From NCBI GenBank assembly GCA_022766825.1, contig JALEQE010000042.1:1-33752 (forward strand): a stretch of DNA of 33,752 bases, written 5' to 3'. Each line of letters starts with the position of its first letter. The stretch's first letter is position 1. The translations under genes were made by a program, and so were the position numbers. Under the pieces are notes generated by a model that saw only the letters and a list, made by a program, of their open reading frames with translations, made no database searches and was not told the DNA's origin. This DNA is from Oscillospiraceae bacterium (lineage in GTDB: Bacteria; Bacillota; Clostridia; Oscillospirales; Ruminococcaceae). This document shows, piece after piece, positions 29,801 to 33,752 of this stretch.

Positions 29801-30368
29801 CGCGTCAATGGGCGACGGTTCTTTCCGGATTAAAGAACCTGTTGGAAAAGACAGAATAAGAGCGGCGGCAAACACCGATAATACGCTGAATATTATGGCG
29901 CGTGTATTTGATTTGCTGTATTCGGGCGAAAATATCACCGACGGAATAAACGATATTCTTTCGTTTGTCGGAAAGACGTTTAATGTAAGCCGTGCGTATA
30001 TTTTCGAGAACACCGACCACGGCGAATGTTGCCGGAATACGTTTGAGTGGTGCAATGAGGGAATATCTCGCGAAATAAACTTGTCGCAAACGTTTTCGTA
30101 CAAAGACGATTTCGGCGGAAATTATCTTCAGAATACGGAAGATGGCGTGTTCTATTGTCACGATATAAACGAGCTTAATGAAAAAAGGCGCGAATTATGC
30201 GAACGTCGGAAAACAAAATCAATGCTTGAATGTGCAGTGATAAATAACGGAAAATATAAGGGTTTTGTTGGGTTTGAGGAGTGCGGAAACAATCGTTTCT
30301 GGACAAAAAGCCAGATTGACGTGTTGAAGTTTATCGCGAAACTGTTTTCGATTATGTTTATGAAATAA
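23805..30368 (+). CDS. Multi-PAS, bifunctional-type GGDEF/EAL c-di-GMP protein with N-terminal pseudo-receiver and C-terminal GAF-like domain
   Basis: 2187 aa; GGDEF-like DPLTGLYNRHAF...RFFADNF; EAL domain SAEALVRWNHP...MDDFGSGYSSL...LAEGVET; second GGDEF RESDIVGRYGGDEFFVF; repeated PAS-like modules ending ITAEKR, ITKEKR, IDSEKR, VTEAYN, VTDRVE. Confidence 0.93.
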   Translation: MGNRYTALIVSSDQHNIERLSDILKDSYNIITAGNGIDALEIMRGDSRPDIAVVDESEYEDDVARGLNEDSALFSVPVVFVVSDDDIVNRVSNSETVDFAPVGNPAAVRRRVENVLRLSEINGIKCENECLKSDLSPESCFSSFMDNMPGGVAVIKTNGSTAECVYSNNELPVLFGMSMDKFRMQFVIPKSFAWINTFIEKARETDKFTFVFSVGEKNMPELCRYIRVVAGRISENDDEKEYYCVFLDITAEKRQELCEEESGRQLRESKSRLEMVVNNAPGGISFSELGSDGRFHTMFMNRGLVEMLGYSSLDEGMLEVSENAGGGICPNDVEAIREKIFALPESGGHFKHVAGCQTRGGKIWISMRCQVMRGEDGTAKMYSFITNITKEKRFEDELRAVAYFDPLTGLYNRHAFMRNARRVIDENPLTEFSMMRLNIRSFKVVNDLLGRDVGDKVLMKIADVFRELFSGESVFARFFADNFAVLTPYSERGIHPRTVLNAVQEAVSSSGLLPHEIQYYIGVYRITDRSMSVENMADRASIACRSINGSYQAHIAYYDEKMRLNMLDEQEVCDDSRRALENGEFCVYYQPVYGIKAKRFVSAEALVRWNHPVKGMIGPGKFIPVFEKNGFIAELDLYILEQVCKYMKRRRDAGLSQIPISVNISRMSLYDANLFEKINGITSRYGIDTKYFRIEITESAYNDNPEQLLETVGKLRENGYPVLMDDFGSGYSSLNTLKDIPIDILKLDMKFMQGFEENSKVGTIVTSVARMAKWLNVPMLAEGVETKEQFDFLESIGCAYIQGYYFSRPVPEEEFTRLIELKEESGDNSAIEGYALNEEVNELLGSSALVSKLISGAFGGFGIYEMYDGKLEVIRVNEGYERIIGYTPEDISEKPVNVWEMMPPEDAEISRNACIEALNTDKAVRAVIHRYDRNGKIVTLDGVHRKLGGAKENPIICIAFNDITELLENEQLVDRSRTEINEILKATDAVAVDIDFENETVFCVGDLSDYGIDLIKTRENYGIDNPLECAVHPDDIEKVKSLNNERSAGKRIEEFRLYNKKDGKYYWWKFTEVRMFSDEGKMVRLIGIANNIDSEKRAKLELEEERAHGDAVMSRLGAGILMVEISDIHKAHIIYSNKSFWNIIGQNEANDENFFGNIFTGMSDKDCQEISETIKNGNAVNSRYHITRSNGENAVLDYTIGLSREDNGCRVYMVLVSDVTEAYNTRAHLEAIVRNSRDGLALVDKNENGIEITYANDRFFSILHTEQENSARVIPLLETVLDSGVKTGDIRINHAKTQRIVRTSIDEIGRTGMNTVSYIVEVSDVTVARSESRNRIAERMANAGAGLYDEVVEINYRDRTVKLTSSRREPERAKKAKAHSIESIIDIWGRKYVHPDDYGKFRDMVTAPADNPDFTDSYCEIRVMDRDGEYCTLGLVLVRSRTDVCMMFVRDRARFDNSLTSAQVAETYRLYNLVAEQSHTTVIEIDHIAKKISCSPTIGDFWISTLSEDEISGIEYVRQGLAVYPEDKKKYSAFINKVLATDEPQTVTLRMKMADGSFKWCRITVSVLRGKNNILLKSLCTINLVHNEVVASIKAHETDEFMRRTVAHIPVGVGVYRLDGGKLVSLYVSDNMHDMVGKDSDYYYSDIETFIEENYVAADENKEYSRMTCIKREDGSEYWLRTIFRVLEENGDHIVYIANIDVTDRVESQRSEEARDQMYSLLLDESGMIVFAYDPKSDLLTYIRYCGENNVVRIENVTENKDSLTQIYPDDREKMAEKLKYMSSSAGLEDTIIVRVNTDGELRRYKALLKSVADESGVVFKVVGKLDDAEEEITHMEQMQEKAKYDLLCSDIFNKSTTEELVRAELEHNPSGAVMMLDVDDFKSINDSLGHMFGDEFLKNFASIVKSAFRESDIVGRYGGDEFFVFMPHATATQAEKKASRILEKVSSLSVPIEGGIKCSIGIAGATPDNHDYGKLFRQADSALYQAKNRGKNCYAVFDASMGDGSFRIKEPVGKDRIRAAANTDNTLNIMARVFDLLYSGENITDGINDILSFVGKTFNVSRAYIFENTDHGECCRNTFEWCNEGISREINLSQTFSYKDDFGGNYLQNTEDGVFYCHDINELNEKRRELCERRKTKSMLECAVINNGKYKGFVGFEECGNNRFWTKSQIDVLKFIAKLFSIMFMK

Positions 30369-30369
30369 T

Positions 30370-30399
30370 AAAACGGCAAGGTTTTCGCCTTGCCGTTTT
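30370..30399. terminator. Bidirectional terminator
   Basis: AAAACGGCAAGG TTTTCG CCTTGCCGTTTT between convergent genes. Confidence 0.85.
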
Positions 30400-30413
30400 G
30401 ATATTTATGGGTT

Positions 30414-31919
30414 TTATTTCAGGTGATTGTAACCGCCGTTTAGGATTATCTTCCGATAATTCTTGTAGCAGATGTTAAGGTCAACGTCCATGTCTATTCC
30501 CGAAACCTTTCCGTATGCGGTGTATTGCCATATTCCGTAATCGTCCGTGTATGAGGTCTGCGGAAACCATTCCGCAAGCCAGACGTCATAATCGGACAGC
30601 TCGTCCATATTGAGATATGTGGTCGCCCAACTTCGATTGGTATAAAGCATAGGATAATACCCCGCTTTTCTTACTTCCTCCAAAAACACCTTTGCTATTT
30701 CTGTTCGTTCCGCGTTTGTAAGATTTTCTTGCTGCGACGGGTCTTCAAAATCGAGAACGGCGGGGAAATCAAGAATATACGGTGAAATTGTCCTGATGAA
30801 GAACTGCGCTTCTTTCCGCGCGTCCTCAGGGGTTTCCGCCCAGAGATAGTGATATGCGCCCACCATAAGACCCGCTTTTTTCGCCTCGACCACATTGTAT
30901 GAAAACCGTATATCCTCGCCCGTAATGTTGTCCGAACCGTCGCCGATAGATGAACGCAGAATAACGAAATCCACTCCCGACGCCTTAACTTTTTCCCAGT
31001 CAATAGCGCCCTGATACCGTGATACATCAATGCCGAGCCAATTTACATCAGCGGGTTCGGAGTCGTATTCGGAAAGCTCAGGATATTCAATACGGTTTGT
31101 CATATCCACAAAATCGCCTTGCAAAGACGTTTTGTTTCTGTCATCAAACAGCTGCCCGCTTTTTGAAAGTGAAAGTCTGCCGTTCTCTTTGTGCAGTTTT
31201 GAGTTGGGGGCAAGCGTCACAGTACCGCTCACGACCATTCTGCCGTATATGTACAGACTTCCGTTTGATTTTACCGAACCGTTCATTGTAACAACAAGCG
31301 CGCCTTTTATGAACATAACGCCGTTTTTTTCACATATTGCCTTTCCTGAAAGTGTAACGTCCGAGTTTTTCCCGAAAGTGAATCTGTTGTGATTTACGAT
31401 AGCGCCCGCTCTGTAAACATTCATTTTACCCGAAATTGCCGTTATTCCCTTGCTTCCGGTTGTGAACACAGAGGAAATGTTAAGTGAAGAACTTTTGGTT
31501 GCGGAAAACGTTCCGTAATTATTCACCGCTGAGTTTTCCAGAGTGTTTAATTCCCCCGAAACAATAACTGTCGCTGTCGGTTCGACAATAAGTTCGCCTT
31601 TGATGTTGAGGGTACTTCCCGAATATATCACAAGTGAGCCTTTGTCTTTTATCAGCAGTTTGCTGTTTTTCGGCAGAGTAAAGGTTTTTTCTTTTGTGAT
31701 TTTGACCGTTCTGTCTATGTAGTAGTTCTGGTTTTCCTTGAAATTCGACGAGCCTGTCCAGCGTTTGTAGTCCGAGCTTTCGGCGGGTATATATTCCGCA
31801 ATTCCGTAAGAGGCGCTGTCGCTTGTTTCGGTAAATGCTCCTAGCGCAAATCCGCCCGTTCCGAAACATACGCAGATTGCCGAGAGCAACAGCGCGATTG
31901 CTTTTTTGAAAAACTTCAT
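30414..31919 (-). CDS. Secreted GH25 family lysozyme with N-terminal repetitive (beta-solenoid-like) domain
   Basis: Signal peptide MKFFKKAIALLLSAICVCFGTGGFALGA; GH25 motifs WLGIDVSRYQGAIDWEKVKASGVDFVILRSS, VGAYHYLWAETPEDARKEA, PAVLDFED, IWQYTAYGKVSGIDMDVDLN. Confidence 0.92.
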   Translation of the reverse strand: MKFFKKAIALLLSAICVCFGTGGFALGAFTETSDSASYGIAEYIPAESSDYKRWTGSSNFKENQNYYIDRTVKITKEKTFTLPKNSKLLIKDKGSLVIYSGSTLNIKGELIVEPTATVIVSGELNTLENSAVNNYGTFSATKSSSLNISSVFTTGSKGITAISGKMNVYRAGAIVNHNRFTFGKNSDVTLSGKAICEKNGVMFIKGALVVTMNGSVKSNGSLYIYGRMVVSGTVTLAPNSKLHKENGRLSLSKSGQLFDDRNKTSLQGDFVDMTNRIEYPELSEYDSEPADVNWLGIDVSRYQGAIDWEKVKASGVDFVILRSSIGDGSDNITGEDIRFSYNVVEAKKAGLMVGAYHYLWAETPEDARKEAQFFIRTISPYILDFPAVLDFEDPSQQENLTNAERTEIAKVFLEEVRKAGYYPMLYTNRSWATTYLNMDELSDYDVWLAEWFPQTSYTDDYGIWQYTAYGKVSGIDMDVDLNICYKNYRKIILNGGYNHLK

Positions 31920-31942
31920 TTTAATACTCCGATTATGTAAAT

Positions 31943-31980
31943 TGAGAAAATAGTTTGTTTTTTATAATCCTATTTTCTCA
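31943..31980. promoter_or_regulatory. Perfect inverted repeat overlapping the predicted GH25 promoter
   Basis: TGAGAAAATAG (31943-31953) / CTATTTTCTCA (31970-31980); minus strand TTGACA (32000-31995), 17 bp, GAAAAT (31977-31972). Confidence 0.5.
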
Positions 31981-32094
31981 TATTTTTTGGGTTTTGTCAA
32001 ATGGTTTTTTACGTCAAAGCCGAAAAAACACTATATTTAGTCATATTGTTCAAACCAAAACGCAGAAAGTAGTTGATATTGCACAATAGACGTT

Positions 32095-32808
32095 TTATTC
32101 GTGCTTGTCGATAACAGACATGGGGTCAATCCATTTTCCACCCTGTTTCACTCCCAAATGCAGGTGGGGTTGTTGAAGGATTTCACATTGGTTGGTGTCG
32201 GAGGTTTTGCCGAGGATTTCGCCCTGTTTTACCGCTTGTCCCGCTTTTACGTTAAGTTCCTTTGCCAGACCGCAGTACTGCACGTCCAGACCGTTGTTCT
32301 GCTCCACGATAACGTAAACTCCCCACAGCGCGTCGTCCTTGATTTCCTTAACCACGCCTTCCGACATGGATTTTACTTCCGTACCGAGGTCGCAGAGAAT
32401 ATCACAGCCGTCGTGCGTTTTCCAAACGCCGAGCGTTTCGGATTTTACAAGCTCTCCGTTGCTGAAAGGGTGTGAAATTTCGCCTTTGACGGGCAGAATG
32501 TTTCCAACATCGGCGATAATAGGTTTATTTGTCGGAACTGCATCCGATGCGGAATTGACTGATACACCCGATGAGGTGTCATCCTTAGGTACGCCGGAAA
32601 CGTTGTTCTGCACCGGAACATCAGAGCTTTCCGGCGCGGAAAACGTATACGTCTGTTGGCTTGCCGCAAGGGTGGCGGATTTGTTGTCCGGAACAAGCCT
32701 GTTCAGTGTGGAACGGTATGCGGCGAACATTGCAACGGCAATCGCAGCCGCCCCTACAGAAGTGGCAATTGCCCAAGTTTTGTTGAATCGGTTGTTTCTT
32801 CTTCTCAT
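32095..32808 (-). CDS. Membrane-anchored M23 (LytM) peptidase, SpoIIQ-like
   Basis: N-terminal TM; HPFSNGE...THDGCDILCDLGTEVKSMSEGVVKEI; HLHLGVKQGGKWIDP; metal ligand pattern HxxxD and HxH retained. Confidence 0.88.
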   Translation of the reverse strand: MRRRNNRFNKTWAIATSVGAAAIAVAMFAAYRSTLNRLVPDNKSATLAASQQTYTFSAPESSDVPVQNNVSGVPKDDTSSGVSVNSASDAVPTNKPIIADVGNILPVKGEISHPFSNGELVKSETLGVWKTHDGCDILCDLGTEVKSMSEGVVKEIKDDALWGVYVIVEQNNGLDVQYCGLAKELNVKAGQAVKQGEILGKTSDTNQCEILQQPHLHLGVKQGGKWIDPMSVIDKHE

Positions 32809-32932
32809 AATAACATTCCTTTCGGTCTTGTATGGATTTTAATGGTATTTTTGCCCGATTTATGAAATATATACAGGATCAATAAAAAATGTTATTATAC
32901 GAAAAGTATACTTTTGACAGTATTATACAAAA

Positions 32933-32958
32933 AAGCGCCAAGATTGTCCTTGGCGCTT
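32933..32958 (-). terminator. Intrinsic terminator of the downstream-coordinate minus gene
   Basis: AAGCGCCAAG ATTGTC CTTGGCGCTT, followed on the minus strand by a T run. Confidence 0.8.
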
Positions 32959-32993
32959 CAGTTTGTTGTATAACTCTGATAATAAATAACAGA

Positions 32994-33677
32994 TTAGTTT
33001 TTCTTGTTTCCGCATGTCAGGCAGAAGTTCGCGTCTGCAGTGTTGGTTGTGCCGCAGTTGGGGCAGATCCATCCTGAAGCCTGAGGAGCGGCAATTGGTT
33101 CGGTGGGAACCTGAGGCTGCTGAACGGGTGCGGACTGTACAGGGGGCTGAGGCGCAGGCTGTACAGGCGGTTGAACAGGCGCAGATTGAACAGGAGGCTG
33201 AACAGGCTGTTGCATAGGCTGTGCCTGCTGATACGGCTGCTGCATCGGAGGCTGAGCATACTGCTGAGGATAAGGCTGATACGGTTGCTGAGGCTTGGGT
33301 GCCTTCAGATTTTCAACAAATTTGGGCATATAAGAGTATGCCGAGTCCGGAAGCTCTTCCTTTCCGGTGTTGTTGCGATAGATTTTGTCAAGAGTTTTCT
33401 CGACATTGCTGAAGTGTTCGAGAACACATGCCCAGATAGCGGTAACGCTGAAAGTCAGCACAAGTCCGCCAAGAATAGTGGGAAATACATACTTAGCAAA
33501 TGGGTTGACAATACTTCCGTAATTTCCATATGATGAACCGTAGCTACCGCTTATGGCTGCGCCTAAAGTCGATCCCAATGATCCTATCGAAACTGCCGCA
33601 ACAATGGTCATAGCGATTCCCGTAAGGAAAAATATGATCATCATAACAAAACTGAACTTTTGTGCTTTTCTTTTCAT
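32994..33677 (-). CDS. Membrane protein with Pro/Gln-rich tail and C-terminal zinc ribbon
   Basis: MKRKAQKFSFVMMIIFFLTGIAMTIVAAV TM start with RBS AGGAGGTTC; QPYQPYPQQYAQPPMQQPYQQAQ repeats; WICPNCGTTNTADANFCLTCGNKKN. Confidence 0.8.
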   Translation of the reverse strand: MKRKAQKFSFVMMIIFFLTGIAMTIVAAVSIGSLGSTLGAAISGSYGSSYGNYGSIVNPFAKYVFPTILGGLVLTFSVTAIWACVLEHFSNVEKTLDKIYRNNTGKEELPDSAYSYMPKFVENLKAPKPQQPYQPYPQQYAQPPMQQPYQQAQPMQQPVQPPVQSAPVQPPVQPAPQPPVQSAPVQQPQVPTEPIAAPQASGWICPNCGTTNTADANFCLTCGNKKN

Positions 33678-33752
33678 AAAAGAACCTCCTAAAAATATTT
33701 TTTTCGAATTTATTATATCACACAAAATACCTGATGTCAACCGTAAAAGTCA

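Noticed and set aside
33014-33533. Plus-strand ORFs over the Pro/Gln-rich repeats, and apparent short direct repeats
   Set aside because: Reverse-strand reading of a low-complexity coding repeat; repeats are too irregular and lack spacers for CRISPR.

Overview
Chromosomal segment from a low-to-mid GC Clostridia-type Firmicute, probably Oscillospiraceae/Ruminococcus-like (inferred from gene content and Spo0A). Positions 381-14747, minus strand, hold the rpoB-rpoC / rpsL-rpsG-fusA-tuf core, followed by tgt and a HAD phosphatase. Next come a divergent TrhA/hemolysin III gene, a minus-strand moxR-DUF58-small protein-nucleoside phosphorylase cluster, and a divergent spo0A homologue. After these lie a small zinc-ribbon ORF absent from the ORF track, a WYL regulator, tmRNA (ssrA, minus), an ECF sigma/anti-sigma pair, a 2187-aa multi-PAS EAL/GGDEF protein, a GH25 lysozyme with a repetitive N-terminal domain, a SpoIIQ-like M23 peptidase, and a Pro/Gln-rich zinc-ribbon membrane protein. 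The observations I rate highest are: (1) a Spo0A with a well conserved DNA-binding domain but a degenerate receiver (phospho-Asp replaced by Glu56, DD by ND, Lys by Gln), with two 0A-box-like sites 10 bp apart upstream; (2) an intergenic element at 20376-20457 with nested stems and loop complementarity that could form a pseudoknot; (3) an overlapping rpoBC terminator and consensus rpsL promoter; (4) a giant c-di-GMP protein with one dead and one intact GGDEF around an intact EAL; (5) a tmRNA whose usual-looking resume site runs straight into a stop codon. No CRISPR array, transposase or phage module was seen. All family calls are from reading sequence motifs; no searches were run.
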